Assembly (NCBI GenBank): GCA_900540475.1
Contig: UQGG01000010.1
Coordinates: 1-64,000 of the forward strand
Source of the DNA: an uncultured Robinsoniella sp.
Lineage (GTDB): Bacteria > Bacillota > Clostridia > Lachnospirales > Lachnospiraceae
DNA length: 64,000 bases
Reading direction: 5' to 3'
Shown: in pieces, positions 7,852-17,500 of the stretch
Layout of the letters: each line of letters opens with the position of its first letter
Numbering within the stretch: position 1 is the first letter of the stretch
Notes under the pieces: generated by a model
The model's input: the letters and a program-made list of their open reading frames with translations, nothing else
Databases searched by the model: none
Told to the model about the DNA's origin: nothing
Position numbers and translations under genes: made by a program

Positions 7852-8544
7852 ATGAATCAAACTGCAACAATAACCCCGCGAAAATTCCGGTTAAAAGATC
7901 CCGGAAGTGCAATCACACATTTTATCGGTATGGTAATGGCAATTTTTGCTGCTATGCCGCTGTTAATTAAGACTGCGGTGATGCAGCCGGACCGGACACA
8001 TATTGTATCCCTGTCTATATTTATTATCAGTATGATTATGCTTTATGCAGCCAGTTCCACTTATCATTCCCTGGATCTGACGGAACGCACCAACCGCATC
8101 CTGCGGAAACTGGACCACTGTATGATCTTTATACTGATCGCCGGTACTTATACGCCAATCTGCATGATCGTTCTGAACGGTCCCACAGGCAATCTCTTAT
8201 GTACCATTGTGTGGAGCATTGCAATTGTAGGCATAATCATTAAAATGTGCTGGATTACCTGTCCAAAATGGTTTTCTTCCATAATTTATATCGGGATGGG
8301 ATGGGTATGTGTGCTTGCATTTACCCAGATTACAAAAGCTCTTCCGGCTGCCGCATTCGGATGGCTGCTTGCAGGCGGTATTATTTATACCGTTGGAGGA
8401 ATTATATATGCCCTTAAACTCCCGATTTTTGATTCTAAACATAAAAACTTCGGATTACATGAAATCTTTCATTTGTTTGTAATGGGCGGAAGCATTTGTC
8501 ATTTCATTCTTATGTACGTATATGTAGCTGGAATGGCAATTTAA
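7852..8544 (+). CDS. Hemolysin III / PAQR-family membrane protein
   Basis: Integral membrane protein of 230 aa with about seven hydrophobic helices. The family signature residues are visible: an early SAITHFIG helix, SSTYHS in the second or third helix, LDHCMIFILIAGTYTP in the middle, and HEIFHLFV near the C-terminus. The Ser/His/Asp/HxxxH set forms the zinc site seen in PAQR relatives. Bacterial members are named for a cytolysin phenotype but are generally thought to act in membrane lipid homeostasis. GGAGG lies shortly before the ATG. It is a single gene, closed by a terminator at 8589-8636. Confidence 0.9.
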   Translation: MNQTATITPRKFRLKDPGSAITHFIGMVMAIFAAMPLLIKTAVMQPDRTHIVSLSIFIISMIMLYAASSTYHSLDLTERTNRILRKLDHCMIFILIAGTYTPICMIVLNGPTGNLLCTIVWSIAIVGIIIKMCWITCPKWFSSIIYIGMGWVCVLAFTQITKALPAAAFGWLLAGGIIYTVGGIIYALKLPIFDSKHKNFGLHEIFHLFVMGGSICHFILMYVYVAGMAI

Positions 8545-8588
8545 AAGACCAGAGCGTGTTGGATTATTTTTGTAATGATGTACTACAG

Positions 8589-8636
8589 CCGGCTGTCCCC
8601 GGAACTCTGCTGAGTGTTCCAGAGGGCAGCCGTTTT
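8589..8636. terminator. Terminator between hemolysin-III and GIY-YIG genes
   Basis: CGGCTG...CAGCCG outer arms with an inner GGAACTC/GAGTGTTCC arm, followed by TTTT on the plus strand. It serves the hemolysin-III gene and perhaps also the convergent GIY-YIG gene. Confidence 0.65.
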
Positions 8637-8646
8637 ATGTAATGAA

Positions 8647-8913
8647 TTATGATTTTACCTGCTCATCATCCAAACGTCTATTCATAAGCTTCAGCTTGTC
8701 CTTTTTCGGAAGCTTTTTTATCTCATATTCTCTTTTCATAGCTTCCTGCCTTGTTGCAAATGTCTCACAATAGGCTAACACTACCGGCCGCCTTCCTTTC
8801 GTATATTTAGCACCTTTTCCACTGTTATGGTCATCAATCCTTTTCTCCAGATTGTTTGTCCAACCGGTATAGTAGGTGTCATCGCTGCACTTTAATATAT
8901 ACGTATAATTCAT
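8647..8913 (-). CDS. GIY-YIG nuclease-fold protein, UPF0213 (YhbQ-like)
   Basis: Small protein of 88 aa made of a single GIY-YIG domain. YTYILKCSD and TYYTGWTNN give the split GIY...YIG-like motif (here YTY...YTG), followed by the conserved Arg and the HNSGKGAKYTKGRRPV stretch typical of the UPF0213 group. Stand-alone members have been linked to DNA repair or single-strand cleavage, but the role is not settled. GGATGAAGG precedes the ATG. It is a single minus-strand gene; the 391 bp upstream hold no supported gene. Confidence 0.88.
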   Translation of the reverse strand: MNYTYILKCSDDTYYTGWTNNLEKRIDDHNSGKGAKYTKGRRPVVLAYCETFATRQEAMKREYEIKKLPKKDKLKLMNRRLDDEQVKS

Positions 8914-9304
8914 TTTACCTTCATCCTTTAATGTCTATGTAAAGCGCACATACAAGAACCTCATACATGCGCTTATTATAAAAAGCAATCGACGAAAAAG
9001 TACTTCACCCATATCAAATACGACAGTTTGCATTTGGAAATTGTAACGCCAAGTAAGAAAGATTCGATTGCGTATCCGCAGGTGTAACTTTATTCGGCAC
9101 AGTGGAGTTCTTATCCGCTGTACTAATATAGTATACTCTCTTCTCTTAAAAATGTGCAAGGATTTTAAAAGGCCTTAAATTTTCTTTCTCTCCCGATACC
9201 TTTCATGACATTGGCTGTCACTGCCGTATCGAAAAATCTGAAAATTCAAGACCTGGTTATCTATCTTTTGCTCACTGTTATTTTTCGTTTGTGTACCGCC
9301 TGTT
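8914..9304. other. Gap of 391 bp with nothing identifiable
   Basis: Lies between the GIY-YIG gene (start at 8913) and the end of spoIIQ (9305), both on the minus strand. A 74-codon minus-strand frame (8935-9159) lacks a ribosome site and resembles no family. No tRNA-like fold, terminator or repeat stood out. Confidence 0.4.
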
Positions 9305-10168
9305 TTATTCCAGATACAGGAAAGGATCTACCGGTGTACCATCTTTTTTCATTTCAAAGAAGAGGTTGCTTCCTTCTTCGCAGTAATACTTCGTAGGTTC
9401 ATTTACATAACCAATGATGGAACCTGTCTCCACTACATCTCCTACTGCTACCGGAACTTCTTTTAACTGTCCGTAAACTAATTCATAGTTATTACCGATA
9501 TTCATAGTAATGGTCGTTCCTGTTTCTTCATTTACATCGATGGACTTAACAATACCCTTTGCGGCTGCCAGAACTTGTCCGTTTACCTCGCTGCCGATAA
9601 TCAGTGCCGGGTTATATTTGTAAACATTTAATGTCTTAAAATATACGGTAGAATCCATACTGTAGTCAATTAATACGGTTCCTGCTACCGGCCAGGTCAG
9701 TGTGCTGTTATCTCCAAAATCAACGGTAGGTTCTAATTTAGCCTGAATGTTTGTTGAGTTTGCATCTACGCTGTCTTCTGACTCTTTTGCTGTATTTGCA
9801 TCAGCACTTGTTTTTGCTTCATTTTCAGCCAGATATGCGGGATCTACATCCATATCATTTGCTAATGTAGGTTTCGAAGCATCTGATTCCGCCTGATTTT
9901 TAGAATCACCGGAAGTGGCATTTTTATTACCGTTTTCTTTTGTGCTGCCCTCTGACTGAGTTGATTTATCTGTTGTAATCGGATCCGATGGTTCGGGATC
10001 TTTTGGCTCTTCATTCAAATCTACCAGATTCTGTTCTTCTTCTTTTGCATTTTGAGACAGTTCCATTGTATAATAGGAAGCTGCTGCTACTCCTCCCACC
10101 AGGCACAGACTCAATGCCACAATGGTTCCTTTTTTCTTAAAAAACTTTACAACATCTTTTTTCTGCAT
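9305..10168 (-). CDS. spoIIQ: SpoIIQ-like LytM-domain protein with a degenerate peptidase site
   Basis: Protein of 287 aa: a short basic N-terminus, one membrane helix (about residues 15-33), an Asp/Ser/Thr-rich linker to about residue 140, then a C-terminal LytM/M23-like beta domain (TWPVAGTV onward). In spore formers SpoIIQ sits in the forespore membrane and zips with SpoIIIAH across the septum during engulfment. Position directly after spoIID is the usual clostridial arrangement and is the main reason for the name. The zinc ligands of active M23 enzymes are not seen: the usual HxGxD site reads LIIGSEVNG, the YxH site reads VYGQL and the HxHF site reads NLFFEM. A structural rather than hydrolytic role is therefore likely. 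AGGTGAAG precedes the chosen ATG. Confidence 0.8.
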   Translation of the reverse strand: MQKKDVVKFFKKKGTIVALSLCLVGGVAAASYYTMELSQNAKEEEQNLVDLNEEPKDPEPSDPITTDKSTQSEGSTKENGNKNATSGDSKNQAESDASKPTLANDMDVDPAYLAENEAKTSADANTAKESEDSVDANSTNIQAKLEPTVDFGDNSTLTWPVAGTVLIDYSMDSTVYFKTLNVYKYNPALIIGSEVNGQVLAAAKGIVKSIDVNEETGTTITMNIGNNYELVYGQLKEVPVAVGDVVETGSIIGYVNEPTKYYCEEGSNLFFEMKKDGTPVDPFLYLE

Positions 10169-10254
10169 ATTCTTCACCTCGTACTATTGATCAATTATGT
10201 TCAACAATAGCATTGCCAGTTTATGAAAGAATATACAATGTTTGAAAAATCGAT

Positions 10255-11793
10255 TTAAGAATTTACGGCATTGGATTCTGTCTCTGAGGTGTTCTGTTTT
10301 TCATTTATTTCGATGGTTACATTTTTAAAATAATATTGCAATATCTCATCATATGGTTTCCCGGATTCCGCCATTCTCTCTGCACCGTATTGGCTCATCC
10401 CCACACCATGTCCCAATCCTTTTGTAGTGATCCGTATTCCTTTTTCTACCTGCTCCATGGTAAAGCAGCTGGAATTTAAATTCAGGAATTTCCGGAATTC
10501 CTCACCGGGAATCTCGGTGTCACCAATGCGGATTTTTGTTATATATCCTGCATCATCGTTGCTTTCAATCTCCATATTATCCCAGAGATTATTTTTATTT
10601 AATTCATCATTTCCTGTCTGTTCGTTACCGGATGACTCCGGCTGCGCCTGTGACTCTAAAACACCCTCCGACTGTGCCTGTGTTTCAGCTGCACTTTCTG
10701 TCTGTCCCTGGGTTTCAGCTGCACCCTCAGACTGTGCCTGGGGTTTCGCAGCACTTTCTGTCTGTCCCTGGGTTTCTTTTGGCGCTTTTGGTTCTGCTGC
10801 TTCGGTTAATATCTCGGTTTCCACTCCTGACAGCCCGTCGGATAAAGCATCCGCACCCTGATCTGCATTCCAGGCTGTAGTGACGTTCTCTCTTCCTTCT
10901 GCTTTTACATTTAGTGCCGTTTCCTGCTGGTTATCTTCATCTATTCTGCTTTCTTTGGCTCCTGTACCTGCCTCTGTCTGCCCTGTAGTATCTGCCCCTT
11001 TATCCGGGTCTGGCTTTGTTGATTCCCCGGTGCTGTTATCATTTCCCTGGGATTCTGCCGGCTGATCTGTGGGCTGATCTGTTGCCTGATCTGTTGGCTG
11101 GTCTGCGGACTTATCTGTGCCCTGATCTCCAGGCTGGTCTGCGGGAATATCTGTGGAAACTTCGGTTCCTTCAGGGTAATACGCTTTCATATCCGGATAC
11201 TGTTCTCTGCATATCCGCAATATTTCATCCGGATCGTATACTTCTGCATGGAGATAACGCTCTGCCTCTACATCCTGTGCGCTCTGTACCGATGCCAGAT
11301 AAGGATAATTCTGGCTTCCCAGAACATCATTGCCATCTCTTGTCCTTCCGGCACTGATGGCATGATAGGATGCCAGTATCAAATTTCCGTCATAGGTGAG
11401 AACCTGTCCGCTTGTTTCCCTGGATGCCCTGCTGAATTTATCCCTTATTCCCAGTTCCTCCATTTGATCCACGGTTAAGTACTTGTCTTTCAGAAGTTCT
11501 GTTGGGTGATCCTCCAGCATTTTACATAAATTTGTTCTCGCCACCACCATTTGGGCTTTGATTGCCTCTGTCTGATAAGCGGATGGAATCTGCAAGGCTG
11601 TAACGCCCATTACATAGTCTTCAAAATTAACTTCACGTACTTTCCCGTCTACTTCTACCGAAATAAAGGAATGATCATCTCCTCTGTCCAAATAGGTTTG
11701 TCTTATCTTACCGGACATTAGTACCGTAATAACATAAGGCAATAAGAGTACCAGTAAAATTAATGCTAGAATATTTTTTATTTTTTCCTTCAT
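10255..11793 (-). CDS. spoIID: SpoIID/LytB-domain engulfment protein with a long low-complexity insert
   Basis: SpoIID is a membrane-anchored lytic transglycosylase that, with SpoIIP and SpoIIM, thins septal peptidoglycan during engulfment. The 512-aa protein has an N-terminal membrane helix (8-27), the first SpoIID half (about 45-205), a Thr/Gln/Asp/Glu-rich insert (about 206-405) built of phrases such as DQPTDQ and ESAAETQ, and the second half ending with the hallmark GLGHGVGMSQYGAERMAE. Typical family members are about 330-380 aa, so the insert explains the excess. The motif that normally reads ASEMP, carrying the catalytic Glu, reads ALQIP here (Gln68). AAGGAAGG precedes the ATG. It is co-oriented with spoIIQ 86 bp downstream and is probably co-transcribed with it. 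Confidence 0.88.
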   Translation of the reverse strand: MKEKIKNILALILLVLLLPYVITVLMSGKIRQTYLDRGDDHSFISVEVDGKVREVNFEDYVMGVTALQIPSAYQTEAIKAQMVVARTNLCKMLEDHPTELLKDKYLTVDQMEELGIRDKFSRASRETSGQVLTYDGNLILASYHAISAGRTRDGNDVLGSQNYPYLASVQSAQDVEAERYLHAEVYDPDEILRICREQYPDMKAYYPEGTEVSTDIPADQPGDQGTDKSADQPTDQATDQPTDQPAESQGNDNSTGESTKPDPDKGADTTGQTEAGTGAKESRIDEDNQQETALNVKAEGRENVTTAWNADQGADALSDGLSGVETEILTEAAEPKAPKETQGQTESAAKPQAQSEGAAETQGQTESAAETQAQSEGVLESQAQPESSGNEQTGNDELNKNNLWDNMEIESNDDAGYITKIRIGDTEIPGEEFRKFLNLNSSCFTMEQVEKGIRITTKGLGHGVGMSQYGAERMAESGKPYDEILQYYFKNVTIEINEKQNTSETESNAVNS

Positions 11794-11947
11794 GGCGCAC
11801 CTTCCTTGTCTTATGTATATTACCGGATTTCTATATTATGCATAAATCAGGGAATTTTTTTCATTATCTGTTCCATATTCCACTTATAACCGTGCTTTGC
11901 GCAACTTATCAAAAATGAAAAAACAAAAAGCCCGGCATACTTATCTT

Positions 11948-11986
11948 ATTGCAGGTAATCCGGCCATCTGCCGGATTACCTGCAAT
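11948..11986. repeat. Perfect 17-bp inverted repeat nested in outer arms
   Basis: Arms at 11948-11964 and 11970-11986 are perfectly complementary around a 5-nt loop. Weaker outer arms (AAAAGCC...GGCTTTT, near 11926-12007) enclose it. It lies 60 bp after the glgP stop on the minus strand, so it may be the glgP terminator, although the inner stem is not followed by a clean T-run. It could also be a mobile palindromic element. Confidence 0.6.
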
Positions 11987-12048
11987 AAAATTAAATATAC
12001 CAGGCTTTTCATATCAAAATATAGCTTTTTGATGAAAAGCAGCTTTTT

Positions 12049-14505
12049 CTACTCGATTACTACTTTATCTAAATGCCAGATTTCATCCACATACTGCTGG
12101 ATCGTTCTGTCTGAAGTGAACTTGCCGCTGCTTGCCACATTCAGAATTGCCATTTTCGCCCAACGTGCTTCGTCGCGGTATGCTTCTTCCACTTTTTTCT
12201 GTGCCTGTGCATAGGACTTAAAGTCAGCCAGAATAAAGTAGGTATCTGCCCTGTCACTGCTGTTGGTATTTAACAGGGAGTTGTAGATTTCACGGAAACG
12301 TTCCGGGTCATCCTTTGCATATTCCCCATTGATCAGCTGCATCAGTACCCTGCGGATGTCCTGATCATTGTTAAAGTAATCCATTGGGTGATAGCCGCCG
12401 TTATTCTCAAAATTGATTACTTCGTCAGCACTAAGTCCGAAGATAAATGCGTTCTCTTCTCCGACTTCTTCTACGATTTCCACATTTGCCCCATCCATGG
12501 TGCCAAGGGTAGGTGCTCCGTTTAACATAAATTTCATATTACCGGTACCGGATGCTTCTTTACTTGCTGTTGAAATCTGCTCTGATACATCCGATGCTGC
12601 GAAGATCCATTCCGCATTGGATACACGATAGTCTTCAATAAATACCACTTTCAGTTTGCCATTGATGGATCTGTCGTTATTTACAACATCTGCCACTGCA
12701 TTAATCAGCTTAATCGTAAGCTTCGCACGGCGGTAGCCTGCTGCTGCCTTGGCGCCGAAGATAAATGTCCTGGGATAGAAATCCATTTCCGGATGGTCTT
12801 TAATCGTATTGTATAAATGCATGACATGCAGAATGTTCATCAGCTGGCGTTTGTATTCATGAAGCCTCTTAACCTGTACATCATAAATGGAACGGGGATC
12901 TATTTCCACACCGTTGTGCTCTAAAATATATTTGGCAAGGCGTACCTTATTCTGGTACTTAATGTTCATAAATTCCTGCTGTGCTTTTTTATCCTCTGCA
13001 TAGATCTTTAATTTCGAAATCTGCGGCAGGTCTGTAATCCACTCGTCACCAATGTGGGCAGTCACCCAATTAGCCAGCAGTGGATTCGCATGCAGAAGGA
13101 ATCTCCTCTGGGTGATACCATTGGTCTTATTGTTGAATTTCTGCGGCATCATTTCATAGAAGTCCCTTAACTCCTGCTTTTTCAGAATTTCGGTATGAAG
13201 CTGTGCCACACCGTTTACAGAGTAACCGGCTACGATAGCAAGATGTGCCATCTTCACCTGTCCGTCATGTATGATTGCCATCTTGTTGACTTTATTCTGG
13301 TCACCCGGATATTTTCTGCCAACCTCAATGAGGAATCTGCGGTTGATTTCTTCAATAATCTGGTAAATACGGGGAAGCAGTCTGGAAAACAGCTCAATCG
13401 GCCATTTTTCCAGAGCTTCTGCCATAATGGTATGGTTCGTATATGCACAGGTCTTCGTTGTAACTTCCCATGCTTCATCCCATTCCAGGTTTTCTTCGTC
13501 CACCAGGATACGCATTAATTCTGCCACTGCCACTGTTGGATGAGTATCATTTAACTGGAATGTCACTTTTTCGTAGAACTTCCTCATATCGGAATGTTTT
13601 TTCTTATATTTCTCAATTGCTGCCTGAACGCTGGCGGAAATAAAGAAGTACTGCTGTTTTAAACGAAGCTCTTTGCCGGCATAATGATTATCATTTGGAT
13701 AAAGGACTTCTACAATGTTTCGTGCCAGGTTTTCCTGCTCAACCGCCTTCTGGTAGTCTCCCTTGTCAAAGGAATCCAGCTGGAAATCGTTAATGGCTTC
13801 CGCATCCCAGACACGCAGTGTATTCACGATGCGGTTGTCATATCCCACAATGGGAATATCAAAAGGAATGGCACGCACTGACTGGCAGCCCTCCTGAATA
13901 AAACGGTTTCTCTTTGTCTCTTCATCATATACCACACGTACATATCCGCCGAATTTTACTTCTTTTGCATATTCCGGACGGCGCAGTTCAAATGGATTGC
14001 CATCTTTTAACCAGTTATCCGGTACTTCAATCTGAAAACCGTTTTCTATTTTCTGTTTGAACATCCCGTAACGGTAACGGATACCGCATCCATAGGAAGA
14101 ATATCCAAGAGTAGCAAGTGAATCCAGGAAACATGCTGCAAGACGTCCCAGGCCTCCGTTTCCAAGCGCTGCATCCGGCTCTTCATCCTCGATTACGTTC
14201 AGATCAAATCCGATTTCCTCCAATGCTTCTTTCACATCGTTATACTCTGTGAGATTAATCAGATTATTACCCAGGGCACGCCCCATCAGGAACTCCATAG
14301 ACATATAATACACCGTTTTCGGGTCGTCTATTTCATACTGCTTCTGGGTTGCAAGCCAGTTATCTATAATTGTATCTTTAATCGTATAGGACACAGCCTG
14401 AAATACCTGCTGTTTTGTCGCTTCCTCAATCGTCTTGCGATATAAGGTTTTTACATTAGCCTTAACATCGTTAATAAATGCTTCCTTGTCAAATTTTTTA
14501 CTCAT
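12049..14505 (-). CDS. glgP: Glycogen/maltodextrin phosphorylase
   Basis: Pyridoxal-phosphate enzyme that releases glucose-1-phosphate from the non-reducing ends of alpha-1,4-glucans in the cytosol. At 818 aa it has full family length. The PLP-lysine region EASGTGNMKFMLNGAPTLGT, the substrate region NGGLGRLAACFLDS and the RVKRLHEYKRQ-like element (VQVKRLHEYKRQLMN) are all intact. The start MSKKFDKEAF is favoured by AGGAGGATGG just before it; a longer frame overlaps the end of ileS. It starts only 26 bp after the ileS stop on the same strand with no terminator between them, so it may be partly transcribed from the T-box-controlled ileS promoter. No other glycogen gene is in the window. Confidence 0.96.
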   Translation of the reverse strand: MSKKFDKEAFINDVKANVKTLYRKTIEEATKQQVFQAVSYTIKDTIIDNWLATQKQYEIDDPKTVYYMSMEFLMGRALGNNLINLTEYNDVKEALEEIGFDLNVIEDEEPDAALGNGGLGRLAACFLDSLATLGYSSYGCGIRYRYGMFKQKIENGFQIEVPDNWLKDGNPFELRRPEYAKEVKFGGYVRVVYDEETKRNRFIQEGCQSVRAIPFDIPIVGYDNRIVNTLRVWDAEAINDFQLDSFDKGDYQKAVEQENLARNIVEVLYPNDNHYAGKELRLKQQYFFISASVQAAIEKYKKKHSDMRKFYEKVTFQLNDTHPTVAVAELMRILVDEENLEWDEAWEVTTKTCAYTNHTIMAEALEKWPIELFSRLLPRIYQIIEEINRRFLIEVGRKYPGDQNKVNKMAIIHDGQVKMAHLAIVAGYSVNGVAQLHTEILKKQELRDFYEMMPQKFNNKTNGITQRRFLLHANPLLANWVTAHIGDEWITDLPQISKLKIYAEDKKAQQEFMNIKYQNKVRLAKYILEHNGVEIDPRSIYDVQVKRLHEYKRQLMNILHVMHLYNTIKDHPEMDFYPRTFIFGAKAAAGYRRAKLTIKLINAVADVVNNDRSINGKLKVVFIEDYRVSNAEWIFAASDVSEQISTASKEASGTGNMKFMLNGAPTLGTMDGANVEIVEEVGEENAFIFGLSADEVINFENNGGYHPMDYFNNDQDIRRVLMQLINGEYAKDDPERFREIYNSLLNTNSSDRADTYFILADFKSYAQAQKKVEEAYRDEARWAKMAILNVASSGKFTSDRTIQQYVDEIWHLDKVVIE

Positions 14506-14531
14506 GAACCATCCTCCTGTTTTCTGGTATA

Positions 14532-17500
14532 TTACACCTTCTCCACGCCCATGGTTACTGTCTCTCCGTTGATGTTCCATTCCTTTACATAGCCGTTTGC
14601 AGAGCCTGTCACAATATCATCTGCCAGAACTTCTGACTTAATCTCTTCTCTGTGCTCTTCTAATATTTTTTCAATCTTCTGATTGTCTTTTGCATAAACC
14701 ACGACTCTGTCTGTCACTTCAAAGCCCGCTTCTTTTCTCATGGTCTGTACCTTACTGATCAGCTCTCTGACGAATCCTTCTTCTATCAGCTCCGGCGTGA
14801 GATTGGTATCCAGTACAACGGTAATTTCGTTGTCCTGTTCGGACACATATCCTTCCGTCTGCGCTGTCTCAATCAGCAGATCCTCTTCTAATAATACAAC
14901 CTCTGTTCCGTTTATGTCAAGCTTTATGGAACCGTTTCCATTCAATTCATCCCTGGCAGCATTTCCATCTAACTGGGGAAGCGCCTGGCGGATTCCTCCC
15001 AGAAGTTTTCCATATTTTGGTCCAACGGTCTTAAGCTGGGGCTTAAAGCTATAGGAAGTAAAGTTTCTTACATCATCGGTAAAGGTTACTTTTTTGGTAT
15101 TCAGTTCCTCTCTGATGATCTCCACAAAGAACTCCGGCAGTTCAAAAGGAGCTTTTACGAACATATTTCCAATCGGCTGTCTGTTCTTGATATTCGCTGT
15201 GTTTCGGCACGCGCGTCCCATAACTACGATTTTCAGAACTTCGTCCATATTTGCTTCCAGTTCCTTGTCGATCTGTGCCGTATCCGCTGCCGGGAAGTCG
15301 CACAGATGAATGCTTTCTGGTGCAGTCTTATCGATATTTCTTACCAGGTTCTGATAGATATCCTCTGTCATAAACGGAATCATCGGTGCTGCAGCCTTGC
15401 ATACGTTTACAAGAGCCGTATACAGGGTCATATATGCATTGATTTTATCCTGCTCCATGCCTTTTGCCCAGAAACGCTCACGGCTTCTGCGTACATACCA
15501 GTTACTCATGTCATCTACAAATTCCTGTAAAGCTCTTGCTGATTCCGGAATTTTGTAATTGCCAAGGTTCTCATCAACAGTCTGAATCAGGGTATTCATT
15601 TTGGACAGCAGCCATTTGTCCATAACCGGAAGCTTATCATATTCCAAACTATATTTTGCAGCGTCAAATTCATCTATATTTGCATAAAGCACGAAAAATG
15701 CATAGGTATTCCAAAGAGTACCCATAAATTTACGCTGTCCTTCCGTTACTGCTTTTCCATGGAAACGGTTTGGCAGCCAGGGTGCACTGTTCACGTAGAA
15801 ATACCAGCGGATTGCATCTGCTCCGTAAGTGGAAAGTGCATCAAACGGATCTACTGCATTTCCCTTTGACTTACTCATCTTCTGTCCGTTCTCATCCTGT
15901 ACATGCCCCAGAACGATAACATTCTTATACGGCGCTTCATTAAAGATCAGCGTGGAAATCGCCAGCAGAGAATAAAACCATCCCCGGGTCTGGTCAACTG
16001 CTTCTGATATAAAGTTTGCCGGGAATTGCTGTTTGAATAATTCCTGGTTTTCAAATGGATAATGATGCTGTGCAAATGGCATTGCCCCGGAATCAAACCA
16101 GCAGTCAATTACTTCCGGTACACGGTGCATTTCTTTACCGCAATGAGGACATTTGATGGTTACGGCATCGATGAATGGGCGGTGCAGTTCGATATCCTCG
16201 GGACAGTTATCCGACATTTCCTTTAATTCCCCAATGCTTCCGATGGAATGCATATGTCCGCATTCACATTCCCAGACATTCAACGGCGTTCCCCAATAGC
16301 GGTTACGGCTGATTCCCCAGTCCTGTACGTTCTCCAGCCAGTCACCGAAACGTCCTTTTCCAATGCTTTCCGGTATCCAGTTGATGGTGTTGTTATTTCT
16401 GATCAAATCCTCTTTTACATCGGTCATTTTGATGAACCAGGATTCACGTGCATAATAAATAAGAGGGGTGTCACATCTCCAGCAATGAGGGTAGCTGTGC
16501 TCAAACTGCGGCGCGGAGAATAAAAGGCCTCTTGATTTTAAATCTTCTAATACAAGGGGATCTGCTTTTTTACAGAACGTTCCTGCCCATGGTGTCTCTT
16601 CAGTCATTTCACCCTTGCTGTCTACCAGCTGAAGAAATGGCAGATCATATCTTCTTCCTACCTGGGAGTCATCTTCACCGAATGCAGGGGCAATGTGAAC
16701 GACTCCGGTACCATCGGTTAAAGTAACATAGGTATCGCAGGTTACAAAGTAAGCCTTTTTCTCCGGTGTGGTAAATGGGAATAATGGCTCGTATTCTTTA
16801 TATTCTAAATCGGTTCCTACATAGGTCTCCAGAACTTCATAGGTATCTTCGCCCAGTACCTTATCGCAAAGTGCCTGTGCCAGATAATAAACCGTTCCGT
16901 CTTCTTTCATGGATACCTTTACATAAGTCTCATTTGGATTTACGCAGAGTGCCACGTTTGAAGGCAATGTCCAGGGTGTGGTTGTCCATGCCAGAATATA
17001 TGCATCTTCGCCTTTTACCTTGAATTTGGCAATCGCTGAACGTTCCTTTACATCCTTATATCCCTGGGCAACTTCATGGCTGGAGAGGGGTGTTCCGCAA
17101 CGCGGGCAGTAAGGTACGATTTTATATCCTTTATATAACAGCCCTTTGTCCCAGATCTGCTTTAGCGCCCACCATTCGGACTCGATAAAGTTGTTGTCAT
17201 AAGTTACATAAGGATGCTCCATATCTGCCCAGAATCCAACGGTTGCAGAAAAGTCTTCCCACATGCCCTTGTATTTCCAGACACTGTCTTTACAATATTT
17301 GATAAATGGTTCCAGACCATATTCTTCAATCTGTTCTTTGCCGTCCAGGCCCAGCATTTTTTCCACTTCCAGCTCAACCGGAAGACCATGGGTATCCCAT
17401 CCGGCTTTACGGGGAACCATCTTCCCCTTCATCGTCTGGTATCTTGGAATCATATCTTTGATGACACGGGTTAAAACATGGCCGATATGAGGCTTGCCAT

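Noticed and set aside
8551..8560. AGAGCGTGTT, like the MITE end
   Set aside because: Only 10 bp match and the following bases diverge. A similar 11-bp match at 40547-40557 was rejected for the same reason.
8935..9159. 74-codon minus-strand frame
   Set aside because: No ribosome site, no family resemblance, and an odd composition.
11812..11834. Possible sigma-E promoter of spoIID (ATA and CATA with a 16-bp gap)
   Set aside because: The start of transcription would fall on the ribosome-binding site, and the -10 lacks its final T.
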